Counted from the first letter of the stretch, positions 45,001 to 58,102 are shown. The stretch: 64,000 nt of DNA from Candidatus Altimarinota bacterium (GCA_028689115.1 JAQTWV010000001.1:310001-374000), one strand, 5' to 3'. Translations and numbers: made by a program. Notes: generated by a model from the sequence alone, not told the origin.

Positions 45001-45462
45001 TATAAATGCATCTCTACTATTAGTACAACCACCTACTGATCAATTTAAATATTTTCCAAGACAAATAGTATTATTAGGTCTGTTATAACTTGGATAAGCA
45101 TAATTCTTTCAAAAATTTATAAACTTATATATTAAAGATTCTAATTGAAATCAAAATATATAAGGCTTATCTCAATTACTATCACTAAAAGCATAACAAT
45201 TTTTTATTGGCGTTATATCTGAATTATATTTTTCATTAAAATTATTAAATGAATAAAACTCAATTTTATCTTCTGATATATTTTTAAGTATTGATTTTGC
45301 CTTTTCTAATTGTCAAAAATTATATCTATCAATTTTTATTTTATCTTGTTCAAATATAAAACTATATATTCATATGACTAAATAAAAACTTATTATTGGT
45401 ATTATTATATATTTTAATCATTTAATTATTTTTTGTTTATTTAAACTTTTTATTAATTTCAT
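44971..45462 (-). CDS. Array gene 3: intact cassette protein (163 aa)
   Basis: Full module in one frame: basic start MKLIKSLNKQK, membrane anchor YIIIPIISFYLVIGIYSF, FEQDKIKIDRYNFGQLEKAK, PIKNCYAFSDSNGDKPYIFG, FQLESLIYKF, NYAYPSYNRP, three Cys in the ICLG...GGC...NPC segment, stop in a palindrome. The spacing of Cys (NCY, ICL, GGC, NPC) suggests disulphide bonds outside the membrane. Family unknown. Confidence 0.8.
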
Positions 45463-45473
45463 ATAACTTTTAA

Positions 45474-45845
45474 TTATTTATTATTACCTTTAAACTTATA
45501 ATTACCAAAATTTCTATTTCCTACTTCTTGTCAAATTCACAAGTTTATATCATAGTACATACTTGTAGGACTTGTTATATTCCAGTTTTGATGTGGTATT
45601 TCTATTATCTTGTATAATCACTTTGGTAGTCAATTGAACTCATAATATCAACTATTATTTGTTAGATTAAATGGTTCTACATTTTCTTCACAATCATTGT
45701 TATTATTTTTATCTATACAAACTTTCCACCCTGCCATATACTTTTCAGTTGTTTCTTTAATAGCATTTTTATTAACAAAATAAAGGAAATTTTTTCCTTT
45801 ATTTTTTAGTCTAATCCTCACAAGGATTAGATATTGTTCTTTCAA
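45474..45845 (-). pseudogene. Orphan SdrB-type tail fragment (after array gene 4)
   Basis: Same as the fragment after gene 2 except for the last residues (NFGNYKFKGNNK), because the duplication ends inside it. Stops 12 bases before the start codon of array gene 3. Confidence 0.75.
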
Positions 45846-45863
45846 ATATATTTCTAACTATAT

Positions 45864-46298
45864 CTATACATCATCAGTTCATAACGCATGATGATGAACC
45901 TTTTTTATTATAATATGGATAAGCAAATAGCTTTGTTCTATATATATATATATTAATGACTCTAATTTAAATCAAAATATATATTTTTCATTTCAATTAT
46001 CATTACTTATACTATAACAATTATTAATTGGTTGTATAGTTGCATTATATTTTTGATTAAATTGCTTTAAATTATAAAATTTTTTATCAGTTTCTGGTAT
46101 AGATTCAAGTATAGGTTTAGCTTTCTTTAATTGTTCAAAATTATATTTATCTATAGCTATCTTATCTTTTTCATATGTAAAACTATATATTGCAATTAGT
46201 ATAAAACTCAATATAAATAATCATAACAAAATTAAAATAATCTTTTTTATTAATTTTATATTTATCAATTTAATAATCTTCTTAATCTTTTCATTCAT
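45864..46298 (-). CDS. Array gene 4: duplicate of gene 2, same frameshift (144 aa as it stands)
   Basis: Same sequence as array gene 2 including the (TA)7 tract at 45939-45952, so it too is out of frame. Because both copies carry the same repeat number, the duplication is recent or they are kept alike by gene conversion. Confidence 0.75.
45939..45952. repeat. (TA)7 microsatellite inside array gene 4
   Basis: Identical in length and position to the tract in array gene 2. Confidence 0.85.
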
Positions 46299-46321
46299 AA
46301 TTTTAAATTATTATATATTAT

Positions 46322-46620
46322 TTATTTTCACTTAGTTTTGTAAGCTCAAAAATTATTATTATCTTTAACTTGTCCATTTCATAATATTATATTATATTTT
46401 CAACTTGTTGGATTTGTTATCTCCCAATTTTGATGTGGTATTAATTTTATAATATATGTTCAAGTTATTAATCCATCAAACTCATAATATCAATTATTGT
46501 TTGTAACATTGAATGATTCTATGTTTTCTTCACAATCATTATTATTGTTTTTATCTATACATATTTTCCATCATGCCATATATTTTTCGGTTGTTTCTTT
46601 GATAGCATTTTGATTAACAA
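46322..46620 (-). pseudogene. Orphan SdrB-type tail fragment (after array gene 5)
   Basis: Reads NQNAIKETTEKYMAGWKICI, then DCEENIESFNVTNNNGYYEF and the IPHQNW segment; ends near 46322. A short A-rich/T-rich hairpin (AAATAAAGGAAA and its complement) precedes it, as after genes 2 and 4. Confidence 0.7.
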
Positions 46621-46657
46621 AATAAAGGAAAAAAATTTTCCTTTATTTTAAATTTTA

Positions 46658-47125
46658 CTATTCACATGGTTTTGAAATAATATCAATAAAAATCTCTCTA
46701 GTAGAGATACAACCATAATTTTTACATGGAGATTTTTTTGATAAATTATTACTTGGATAAGCATAATTTTCTCAAAAATATTTAAATTTATAAATCATTG
46801 ACTCTAATTTAAATCAAAATAAAAACTTCTCATCTCAATTATATTTTGTTATATCATAACAATTCTTTATTGGTTTAATATCAGAGTTATATAAACTATT
46901 AAATTGTTTTATATCTCTAAATGCAATATTATAATATTTATCTTTCTCGATTATAGATTTTACCTTATCTCTTTGTTCAAAATTATATTTATCAATAGCT
47001 ATTTTATCTTGTTCAAATACATAGCTATATATAAAAACTCATGAATATAAAAATATAATAAATAATAATATTCATATTATAGATTTTTTTAATATCTCTA
47101 AATTAACATTTTTTAAAATTTTCAT
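46658..47125 (-). CDS. Array gene 5: intact cassette protein (155 aa)
   Basis: MKILKNVNLEILKKSIIGIL, anchor LLFIIFLYSGVFIYSYVF, EQDKIAIDKYNFEQRDKVKS, PIKNCYDITKYNGDEKFLFG, FKLESMIYKF, NYAYPSNN, then CKNYGC and DIISKPCE before TAG. One frame, no palindrome at its end; it may be the ancestral form of the short cassettes. It starts 43 bases after the subtilase gene ends. Confidence 0.8.
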
Positions 47126-47168
47126 ATTGTGAAAGTTATATTATAAAATTAGTTTTGATGAAAAATAT

Positions 47169-50100
47169 TTAATTTTTTCATCACTTGACTTTAAAGTTTC
47201 AAAAATTTTTATTAGTAACTCTTTGTCAGTTCTGTAAATTTATAATATACTTTCAGTCTGTAGGATTTATTACTACCCAGTTTTGATGTGGTATTTCTAA
47301 TATTTTATAACTTCAAGTTATAAGTGAATCAAACTCATAATATCAATCATTGTTTGTAACATTAAATGGTTCTATGTTTTCTTCACAATCATTATTATTG
47401 TTTTTATCTATACATATTTTCCATCATGCCATATATTTTTCTCAATTATCTTGTACTCAATTTTGATTACTATCATCATACACATATCATGATATATTTC
47501 AAGCATATGTTTCTGGTTTTTCAGTTAATGAAAAATTAGTTGACTTAACTTCTTCAGTATTTCAAAATTTATCTTTAGAATAATAATTTAGTGTATAGTC
47601 TCATACTCAATTTAATAATACTGGTTCAGTATATTCTACATATACTAGACTTCATGTATCAGTTCATATAGCATAATATATTTTATCTACTCAAGTTCAA
47701 TTTTCATTATCTATAGAGTTTAAATCTATAGTTACATTTTCTATATATGAGTTAGTAGTATTTGTATTTAGATTTCAAGAAATAGTATGAGTTGTAGTAG
47801 GTGCAGTATTATCTTGATATATTGGTGAAAAGTTTGTATTTACATCATATATTCAATCACTATTTGTATCAATTTGATAATTTACTGCATTGTTAGTGTT
47901 GTTTAATACTTCTCACCAATTTATATTATATTGTTGTGGATTTATATTTGATATTACATTATCTACATATATAGTTCCAGTTCAATTATTATAGAAATCA
48001 TCTACTAATAAATTATAATTTCATATTTTATTATCATCAAAATCTATTTGTAAATTTTCTCTTGTTATATTAAATGTATCAATTTGTCATGAATTTGTTT
48101 CTACTCATGAGATTTTAGTATAATAATCTCATCATGCAATCATTAAATCATAATTTTCTTCTATTTTACCATTTATTTCTATTGTTAGATTATCTATTTT
48201 TTCTGGTAAATAAATTTGTTTCCATTTATTTTCTAATATTCAAGTTAGAGTAGCATTATATGGAATAATTACTTTAGTTCATGGTATTTCTTCAACTGAC
48301 TTTCAATTTATAAATCAACTTACTCTTCATAAATTATCTTTTATTATTATATCATTATTTCATGATACTGTATACATTGTATCATTTTTATTAAATCATC
48401 ATGGTAATAATAAATGACTAAAATCTATATCAGATATTTTAACTATAGATATTTTTTCAAAACTGTCCCAATTATATGTTGGTGCAGACCAAACATAATC
48501 ATTATTTATTTCTATATATTGATTATATGCAATATCATTATTTATATTTGGATATGGAATATTATTATCCCAAATATAAATTTTATTTCATTCTGCTTTA
48601 TATGGTATAACAGAATGAGCAATATTTTTTCAATTTTTTATTCAACGGAATGTTAATAAATATGTATATCAAGTATTATTTTTGATGGTATTTAATATAT
48701 CTGTTGGTTTTAAAGTATTATATGATTTTTCTTCTGCATCTTGATAATTTAATCAAAATTGAAGTAATTGAAATGATAATATAGTTTCCAATGTATCATT
48801 ATATTCATTCCACTTTCAAGTAAAAAAATTTGTACCTATTGGTTCAATGTTTTCCCAAATAGTACCTGTTCAAATTATATTAAAAAACCCTTTATAGTGA
48901 GAACTTATATATGATTTATCTGTATATTGCATTGTTGAAGATAACGCCATTCAAAAACAATTTCAATTTTTAAAATTTTCATCAGTACTCATTCATATAT
49001 TATTAAACATATCTATTTTTTGTTTTTCAGATACAAAAACATTATCATATGTAATATTATTAAAAATTTTCCATCTTGTTCAGTAATTTATAAATCATAT
49101 TCAATTAGATCATGATCATGTTCATCATGTAAGTAAATTACTAGATATTCAGGGATTATTGAACTTAAACCCATATGGATATGGTTCAAATCATTCATAT
49201 AAACTATAATCAACTTCATCAATATTGTTAGTTCCAAAATCAGAATAATCACTTGAGTTTCAATATTGATCAACTGCTTTAACTTTCCAATAATAGTCTC
49301 ATGCTCAAGGATATAAAACTGTTAATTGTTTTGTAAAAGAATAATCTCATGAAAATTGAGTATATTGTATTTTAAAAGGTATTATTTCTCATTTTTTATA
49401 TATTTCAAAAACAAATCTTGTTTGAGTTCAATAAACATTATTATCTATTGATGCACTCAAAATTACCCCACTTCCAGATTGAAATTTACCTATCTTACTT
49501 CAAGGAGTTATTTTTTCTTGTTCTAAAAGTGGTGATTTTATGTATTGATTTAATAGTGTAGGAATAGGAACGCTTCATTCTTTAAACTCTACACTATTTA
49601 TAACAGGAGTTTTTGTAGTATCATTTTGGTCTCAAATAAGCTCTACTTTGTAGTATAGTTTATCAGTTGTAAATCCAAATATGCTATTTAAATCTAGGTT
49701 TGTATTTCAGTCTAGTTTTGAATTATCTATTTTTACAAAATTTGATCATCAAATATACATTCTAGCTCATCTATAATTGTACAAATCTTGATTGTATACT
49801 AGTCTTATACTCCAATCACTTTTATACTCTACTTCAAATTCTCAAATATTTCAGTTTTTATCAAGATATATAGTATCTCAAATATTTACTTTTGATAAAA
49901 TTTGTTGTCTTGTACCATTAGAATAATTATCTCAAAATAGATATATATTAGTTCACATCATATCTACTCAAGATTCATTTGCTTCAAATAATGTTTCTTC
50001 AGTTTTTTGATTAGCTAAATAGAAATTATAATTTGTAATATATGGGATTATAGAATCTACATTTATTTTTAGATAATTTATGTTTTTTCAAGGTAGTATT

Positions 50101-52580
50101 TCAGGACTTTTGTAGATTCAGTCATCCATAAAATATCACTGTGGATTTGATTTATTTATTTTATAAATTTTATTTCAATCTGAAGCGTTACTATAATAAA
50201 TATAATTCTCATCAACTGTAGTATACAATGAACTAGCATCATTAATTTTAGTTTCTCAACTTCAATCTTTTCATACTCTATAAATTTTATTTCAATCTGA
50301 AAAATTACTATAATATATATAATCACTATCTATTGTTGAATTTCATGATTTATTATCATTTAACTTACTTTCTCAACTTCAATCTTTTAATATTTTATAC
50401 AATTTACTTCAATCTGAACTATTACTATAATAAATATATTTATTATCAACTAACAAATAAATAGACCAATTATTATTTAATTTAATTTCTCAACCTCAAT
50501 TTTTTAACATTTTATAAATTTCAGATCCCTTAGATCAGTTTGCATAATATATATTATCTCCATCTAGTGTTAAGCTTCTAAACCAGCTATTATTTAACTT
50601 ACTTTCTCAATTTCAATTTTTTAATATTCTATACATACTACCATTATCTGACCAATTTGCATAATATATATAATCATTATCCATTGCTAAATTTAATGAT
50701 TTGTTATTATTTAATTTACTTTCTCAACTTCAATCTTTTAATATTTTATACAACTTATTTCAATCTGATCAATTTGAATAATATATATAATTATCATCTG
50801 CTTTTAAATAATAAGATATATTGTCATTTAATTTATTATCAGAGTTTCAACTTTTTGATATTTTATATAACTTACTTCAATCCGATCAATTTGAATAATA
50901 TATATAATCACCATACGACACTAATCATTCTCAAAAATTATTATTTAACTTTATTCAACTTATATTTTTAAATTGATGATTAATATCATATTTTCATAAT
51001 CAAGTTGATTGAATTTTAAATCCTGTATCATCTAATTTATTATTTTCGTATCACATTTGAGTGTAATAATTATTTCTTTCGTTTATAAACTCAGGATAAT
51101 TTATATATTCTCATGAATTAAAATAATCATATATATATAACTCTTGATTAGAAAATATTGAATTTTTATAGTTTACTCAAAACCCAAATATAGAATTATC
51201 ATTAACTATTTTATAAACTACTCAAATATTTAATTTATCTTTAAAATAAATAAAATCATCTGTATGGAACAAATATTCAAAATCCGAAAATCTAGCAAAT
51301 ACATTTTCAGTATTTACTATTCAAGTTCAAGTAGTTATTTGAGTTATTGGATTATTAATTGTTTGATTTCCACTATAATCTAAACTTACTAAATTATAAT
51401 TATTTTTTACATTACTAATTATGTCATCATAACTTATTATCCCACTATAAGCCAATTCTTTACTTATTAAACCAGTTATAAATGCATTTGAAAAAGATGT
51501 TCAACTTACATTTTGATAACTATTATTTAATCAAGTAGTATATATATCTACTCATGGAGCAAATATAACTCCAGTTCCATAGTTTGAAAAATCAGTTTTT
51601 GTATTATCTTGTTTCATCGCTCAAACTACTATAGCATCACTACATCAAGCTGGAATTGTATTAGATATATTTTCATTATTATTTCATGCTGAAACAACAG
51701 TATAGATTCCATTTGCTTTAGCTTCTGTTATAGCATTACATACTGAACTTGTACTTGGATTTCAAGTTCATCCAAAACTCATATTAATTACTTTGATATT
51801 ATTTAGTTTTGCGTAGTCTATAGCATCAAGTATATCATAACTTGTTCATATTCCATTTAGGTCTAATACTTTTAATCATACTAGATTGGAATTAGAGTTT
51901 ACTCAATATCTTCATACTTCATTTACTTCAGCTCAGATAATTCAAGCTACTTGTGTACCATGACCATTGTCATCCATAGAATCATTATCTTCATTTACAA
52001 AATCATATGATAGTGTTGAATTATAGTTATTATCTAAATCATTATGAGTATAATCTATACCAGTATCTAGGATGGCTACTCTTATTTTTTCTTTTGTTTG
52101 TAGTTCTTCTTGAAAACTATCAGCTCATAGTAAATTATTTCACCACAATTTTGAAATTTCTTCTAGGTCCAAATATCAAAATCATTTTACTATTTCTGGT
52201 TGTATTACTTCATATGATCAAATTGTAATTGGTAATATTCCATTATCTATATCTGTTTTATAGTCATCTAAAATAGTACTATTTGATGATAGTCTAATCA
52301 TAAAAGTATCGTTTGTATATTTTTTAACTTTTACTTTTTTATCTGTATTTATGAAATAATTTTTAACTTCATCTAGTGAACCAGTAGAATAAATCAAAAA
52401 TCTATATTCATTTTTTTGCTTTATTGAATTTTTAATCCTTGATTCTTCTTTTGGATTGTATTTTTCACTTAAAACAAATTTATCATTTTTAGTATTATTT
52501 TTTGCATATGTTACAAATGAAATATTTATCAAAAAACACAACAAAAAAAAGAGTGCAAAATTCTTAAAATATTTTGGCAT
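47169..52580 (-). CDS. Giant secreted S8 subtilase with propeller-like repeats, papain-like segment, OmpL47-like and SdrB domains (1803 aa)
   Basis: Signal peptide (FKNFALFFLLCFLINISFVT); propeptide; S8 catalytic domain with Asp in AILDTGIDYTHND (~170), His in DDNGHGTQVAGI (~208), Ser in GTSFSNAFI (~359). Residues ~547-780 hold seven to eight copies of a ~35-residue unit (DNYIYYSNGSDGNKLYKILK type) like DUF5050 beta-propeller blades. Near 1205-1340 a cysteine-protease-like set GNCFGMALSSTMQ, IAHSVIPYK, IYIGDNNIPY appears in the right order. Then an OmpL47/chitobiase-like domain (APTTTHTISG, IYYAIGTDTG) and an SdrB domain (YVYDDSNQNGVQDNGEKYMA). It is likely a surface-displayed protease-adhesin. 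The array genes downstream are made of pieces related to its tail. Confidence 0.85.
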
Positions 52581-52622
52581 AAATAAAATAATTTAAATAA
52601 ATAAAAACTATTAAACTTTTTC

Positions 52623-52651
52623 AGTATAGTTTATTTTTTTGTTTATGCTAA
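52623..52651 (-). promoter_or_regulatory. Promoter of the giant subtilase gene
   Basis: On the minus strand TTAGCA, 17-base spacer, TATACT, then 42 bases to the ATG. Confidence 0.55.
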
Positions 52652-52760
52652 TCTTTTTTTGTCTTTATTAAGCGAAAATTTAATATAAATTTAATATGGA
52701 TTTAATGTCATCATTCAGTAAGTAAGTATTGTATTTATTTTTTGAAAATTTATTTTTAGA

Positions 52761-52808
52761 AAAAATCGCAAAAAAATCTGTTAATTTAACAGATTTTTTT
52801 GCGATTTT
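52761..52808. terminator. Very long terminator palindrome after ftsK
   Basis: Arms of about 23 bases: AAAATCGCAAAAAAATCTGT and its complement, centre TTAATTTAA. Runs of A and T inside the stem. Confidence 0.85.
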
Positions 52809-52822
52809 AGACCATTTATTTA

Positions 52823-55027
52823 TTAATCCACATAAACTTCTCTTGGTTTACTTCAATTACTAGGTCAAACTACTCAAAGTTCTTCCAATATATCAAGTAC
52901 TTTTGCAGCACGAGCATATCATAATCATAGTTTTCTTTGTATAAGAGAAGTAGATCATTTTTTACTTTCTTTTACTATTTGGATTGCTTTTTCTATTATA
53001 GCTGGGTCTTCATCTTGGTCTCATTTATAGTTTTCCATTATACTTCATTCTAGTTTTGATTTTCATTCTGTTATTTCTGCTATTTGCAAGTTTGAAATCA
53101 TATCTGGATCAATTGTAAGTTTTAGCTTATTTACAACTGCTTCTACTTCATGAGTTTCAACAAGTACTCATTGTACTCTTTCTGCATCAATTGATCAAGT
53201 AGGAGCATAAAGCATATCTCATCTACCAAGTAAATCCTCAGCTCAAGCTTTGTCAATTACGGTTCTACTATCTATTTGACTTGCAACTGTAAAAGCTATA
53301 CGACTAGGTATATTTGCTTTAATAAGTCATGTAATTACATCAACAGAAGGTCTTTGAGTTGCAACTATTAAATGCATTCAAACTGCTCTAGCCATTTGCG
53401 CTATACGAGCAATACTTCACTCTACTTCTTTCTTATTACCACTCATCATTAAATCTGCAAGTTCATCAACTACTATAATTATATATGGTAATTTTTCTTC
53501 TTTTTTTACTTTTGCGTTAAACTCAACTAAATTTCTAGCATTTACTTTTGTAGCTAAATCATATCTTCTAAGCATTTCAGCAACACACCATTTTAGAGCA
53601 TTTAATGCTTTATCTGGATTTGTAATAACTGGAGTTAAAAGATGAGGTATTCAATTATAAACTGATAATTCAACTCTTTTTGGATCTATAAGTATCATTT
53701 TTAATTCACTTGGTGAAAATTTGTATAACATAGAAATAATAAAACCATTCATTCATACAGATTTTCAACTCGCAGTTTGTCATGCTACAAGTAAATGTGG
53801 CATTTTTACTAAATCTCAAACAACTATATTTCAACTTACATCTTTTCAAATTGCAATTGGTAATTCTAATTTTTTATTGTTAAATTCAGTGCTTGATAAT
53901 ACTTCTTTTAAATATACAGCTTCTCTTTTTGGATTTGGAACTTCTATTCAAACTACACCTAGACCTGGAATTGGTGCTTGTATTCTGATAGATTTAGCTT
54001 GCAGAGCAAGCGCTAAATCTTTTTTTAAATTTTCTATTTTTTGAAGTTTAACTCATTGTTTTGGTTTAAGTCTGTATTGTATAACAGTTGGTCAAACCCT
54101 ATATCATTCCATAGTTACTTCTATTTTAAATTGAAGCAATTTTTCTTCTATTTCTATCTCTTTTTTTCTTATTTCATTTTTATCAACTGTAACTATATTT
54201 CTTTTACTATCAAGAAGTGACAATTCTGGAAATACCCAATTTTTAAACTCTTCGTTTCTAACTATTTTTACTTCATGTTCATTTTTTTCTTCTTCTTTTT
54301 TTCCAAATAATCAACCTATAACTCATGCTTCTTTCTTTTCAATAATTATTTTTTTAGGATTAGTTGGTGCATCTTCTATATTTAGTTGTTTAGGTTGTTT
54401 TGCTTTTGCTAATGCTTCTTTTTCTTCTTTTAATTTTTCCATCATTACTTCTAATTCTTGTTTCTTCTTTTCAAGTCTTTCATCATTTTTATTTTTAGTA
54501 GTTTTTTTCTCTTCTTTTGAGTTAAATCATTCTCAAACAAATGTATCTTTTATTTCTTTCAATTTTTCTGGTATATCAAATGCTTTTCTAGCAAAATTTA
54601 CAGGAGAAAATCTAAAAAGTATAACAAGTGAAGTCAAAAAAAGTAAAAAAAATGCAAGTGCAGTTGCTATACTTCAAAGTAAATCTTCAAGTAATGGATA
54701 TAAATTAAATACAGCATAATAATTTTTTATAAAAAATCATATCAATGTAGATAATGATATAAAATATATAAATAATCATATTATTCTAGTTGCATTTACA
54801 TTTACACTTTTGTCTTTTATCATGAGTAATGAAAAAAGTAAAAGTACCGGTGAAAAAATCCATTTATAGTATTCTCAAAATACTTCTGTTAATCACATTG
54901 ATAAAAAATATCATAAAACAGAACTTTTCTCATCAAGAAAAGCTACTATTCATATAAACATAAATAAAGATACATAAATGTATCTTTTTGCATCATAATT
55001 TAAAATATTACTTTTTCTTGCAGCCAC
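52823..55027 (-). CDS. ftsK: DNA translocase FtsK/SpoIIIE (734 aa)
   Basis: N-terminal membrane domain with about four helices ([27 protein letters not shown]), Lys/Glu-rich linker, then motor: [20 protein letters not shown] with [14 protein letters not shown] (Walker A, ~412), [14 protein letters not shown] (Walker B) and [21 protein letters not shown]-terminal gamma winged helix [20 protein letters not shown]. Pumps chromosome ends through the septum. Start is GTG 55027, since TAA precedes it in frame and no ATG fits. Confidence 0.94.
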
Positions 55028-55107
55028 TTTTTAAAACTTATTAATTATTTCTTATTTATAATATATATTTTTTTCAAAAATAATCAAGAAAAATGACTTT
55101 ATATAAA

Positions 55108-55142
55108 TAAAAAAACCATTATTTTTAATAATGGTTTTAATT
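55108..55142. terminator. Terminator hairpin
   Basis: AAAAACCATTATT / AATAATGGTTTT; ends the M23 operon on the minus strand before ftsK. Confidence 0.85.
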
Positions 55143-55214
55143 ATTTCAAATGAAAAAGTATTATGATAATTATATGTACTAGTCTGCAAAAAAATACTTA
55201 TAATTATTTGTATT

Positions 55215-55574
55215 TTATGCAGCAAGTAAATGTTCTGCTTCCCAGAATTGTTCTCATCAAGCTAATACTCATGCTAGAGTTGTAGGTTGTTCTTTGAAAT
55301 CTAGTTCTAATTTTTTTCTTTCAACTCAACTAAGTCAGAATAATTTTGCTAATTCATTTTCTACCATAAGGTGAGTATTTTCTACTAAGGGTAGTAATTC
55401 AACTCAAGTTTGTTCTTTAATTTTAGCTCTTTCAGCTAATTTTGTATTTCCAATTTCCTTTTGTTCAACTATGCTTAATAAAGTTTTTTTAAATTCTTCT
55501 CTAGTTGTATTTGCTAAATTTTTATTTTTCTCAATTCATGATTGAGTATTTATTTTTGTTTCTATAGTATTCAT
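55215..55574 (-). CDS. Hypothetical protein (119 aa)
   Basis: MNTIETKINTQSGIEKNKNL..., helical and charged, ending GVLAGGEQFWEAEHLLAA. No signal peptide. Family not recognised. Third gene of the unit M23 peptidase - 36-aa peptide - this gene, so it may help the peptidase. Confidence 0.65.
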
Positions 55575-55605
55575 ATTTTTATATTTAAATTATAAATCTA
55601 ACTAA

Positions 55606-55716
55606 TTAACCAAGTATTTCCATTAATGCTATATTGAATCTTTCTTCCATTTCAGAAGTTATTTGTTTTTCATTTTTTTTATCAACGAAGTGATAGTTTT
55701 CTAAATTTGTTTTCAT
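55606..55716 (-). CDS. Very small protein (36 aa)
   Basis: MKTNLENYHFVDKKNEKQIT..., ATG four bases after the M23 gene stop, TAA 31 bases before the next gene. Size and spacing fit a translated small gene of the operon, but without homologues it stays tentative. Confidence 0.4.
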   Translation of the reverse strand: MKTNLENYHFVDKKNEKQITSEMEERFNIALMEILG

Positions 55717-55720
55717 ATTT

Positions 55721-58102
55721 TTATTTTAAAGTTAAGTATTTATTAGAATAATTATTAAATATTGTTGAAAGCATATATGTGGCTTCTCACCTAGTTATAT
55801 TTTTTGTTGGTTGAAAATAAGTTTCACCAAATTGGTCTTTCCAAGTAGTATTATTAAATACATAACTTGCTAATTTATTTTCATCATCAGTTAAATCTCT
55901 ATACAATTTATCTTTTACAACACTAGTTTGATTTATAATTAAATATTTATAGTTTAATGCCAAGAATTGTCATCTTGTAACTGTATTATATTTAGATGCA
56001 CTAGTTATTTTTGTATTTACTTCTTTTAAGTTTGTTGTTATTTTATCTTTTACATTATTATCGTTTGTTTGATTGTTTAAAAGAGTTAATGAATTTTTAA
56101 TCCATAAGTATGAATCGTATTCTGTTAAATCTTTATTTTCTAAAAAGTATCATTTATTTATTCAGTTAGCAACTCATTTTTCTAGCATTTTTAGAATATC
56201 ATTTTTATATTCATAACTATTTGCTAATCATTTTGGATCAGTTACTGTAATGCTTTTTGTTATTAGACTTGAATTATTATAAGTATTTATTACTTCAAAT
56301 TTTGCATTTTTATTAAGTGCTTTGAAATCATATATTAATAATCCAGAAACTGTATCAGCATATGTAAATGTAACTTCGCTTTTAAATTGGTCTTCACTAC
56401 ATTTTGTAGTGTATATTTTTTTAATATTTTTTAAATCTCATGATTTTATACAAACTTTATTTCATTCGCTTGCTACTAATTTATAAGTAGAACCATAAGC
56501 TACATTTATTAAGTTGTTATTTGAAGCATCTTTAAATACTCAAATAGAAGTTTGTATATCTCAGATAGTTGCAGATTTTGGAGCAACTAGTATTCATCAA
56601 GTTGGATAAATAGTTTTTTTAGAGTTATATACATTTATATCAAATGTTTTAACTGTAACTGTACCTATTTTTATATACATTTTTGTAATTCATTCTTTTA
56701 ATCAAGTTACTTGTATATCTCTTTTTCAATCTGTAAAGTAAAATAATTTTGTAGGGAAAACTGTTGCAGTTTCTGTATTTAAGATAAATGTCATTCATCC
56801 AGGCATATTTCCAACAAATGGTTTACCTCTACTATCTTTTATATCCAATTTTAATACTTCTGCTTTTCAAATAGCAACGTTTGATGCAGCATTTTGAAAT
56901 TTCAAATCTATTTTATATCATTTAATGAAATCTTCTACTTCTTTTGCTTCAATTTGTTCTCTAGTCATTAAGTTTTCTTTACTTATTTTTTGAGTAACAT
57001 TTGTTGTTACATTTGTAGTTACATATCAAGAATTTGTAGATGTATTTCAAGTTAAAGCTGTATAATCTTTTTTAGTTTGAGTTCTAGTTGCAGGACCAAA
57101 CCATCCAGCTCAAGTTGAGTTTCTATTTTCTATTACTCATTTAGCAATTTGATAAGTTATAACTGATTCTAATACATCATTATAATCTCAACTTATTGCA
57201 CCATTATAGTATCATAGAGATTTATATATTTCTTGAACTTCCTTTACATCAGAAGTTGAATATCATACATAAACAGTTCTATCAAATATACTAGATGTTG
57301 TAGTTGTTGAATTAGTATTTGTATTTGATAAATCAATTTTTACAGTACTAGTTGTTATATTATTTAATATTGCTCATTTTGTTTCTAGAAAAGCTAATGG
57401 ATCAACAGTAATTTTTTCTAGTTCATTAAAACAAACTCATTCTTCACTTATTTTATAATAACTGTATGGACAAGATGCATAATTATAATATGCTGGTGAT
57501 GAACTTGTATTTGTATCAATTTGAAAATGTAAGTGGTTACCTGTTGAATTTCAAGTAGATCATACCTCTCAAATCTTTGTTCAAGCATTTACTTTATCTC
57601 ACACTTTAACCTCTATTTTACTTAAGTGCATATAGTCTGAAACAATTGTTTTTCAATTTATAATATGTTTGATTGAAATATTGTTTCATTCCATAGACAT
57701 TTCTTTTGCTATAATAACTGTTCATTCAGCTATTGCATATACTGGAGTTCATTTAGCTGTTGCTATATCAACTCACATATGTCATCCATTTCATACATCC
57801 CAACCGTAAGTATAACTTGATCACCATAATACAGTGTATAATCTAGTAAAATCATTATATCCTCAATTTTGAGTAGCATATTTTGTATAATCACTAGTTT
57901 TTAATATTGGTAAATCTTGTTTACAATCTGAACCTAGTTCAGAAAAATCTGTAAATCTACATTCTAATTTAGATATTTGTTTTAGTGGATATATTATATC
58001 AGAACTTGAATCCGCTAATGCAGATAATGGATTCAATGTATTTACTAAAAACATACCTAAAAGCCAAATTGTAGTATATTTTTTTATTATATTTGTTTTC
58101 AT
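55721..58102 (-). CDS. Secreted M23 metallopeptidase with peptidoglycan-binding domain (793 aa)
   Basis: Signal peptide ending SALA (residue ~31), then LytM/M23 domain with zinc ligands in GWHMGVDIATAKGTPVYAIA (~105) and GNSTGNHLHFQID (~190). A PG_binding_1 domain follows (~290-340: VKEVQEIYKSLGYYNGAISG, ATRTQTKKDY). The last 400 residues contain Ig-like strands and an SLH-like end (KGGVANGINKGYF, TRGEATYMLSTIF). It cuts peptide cross-links of peptidoglycan, its own or that of a host cell. Promoter at 58246-58274. Confidence 0.9.

Larger units (their letters stand above)
45504..46515. repeat. Direct repeat copy B (about 1 kb)
   Basis: Copy of 43829-44840, offset 1675 bases. Near-identity continues with a few substitutions to about 46600. 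Confidence 0.85.

Noticed and set aside
42754-47125. Integron cassette array with attC sites
   Set aside because: The palindromes at gene ends are self-complementary copies of coding sequence, without the RYYYAAC/GTTRRRY boxes of attC, and no integrase is present.
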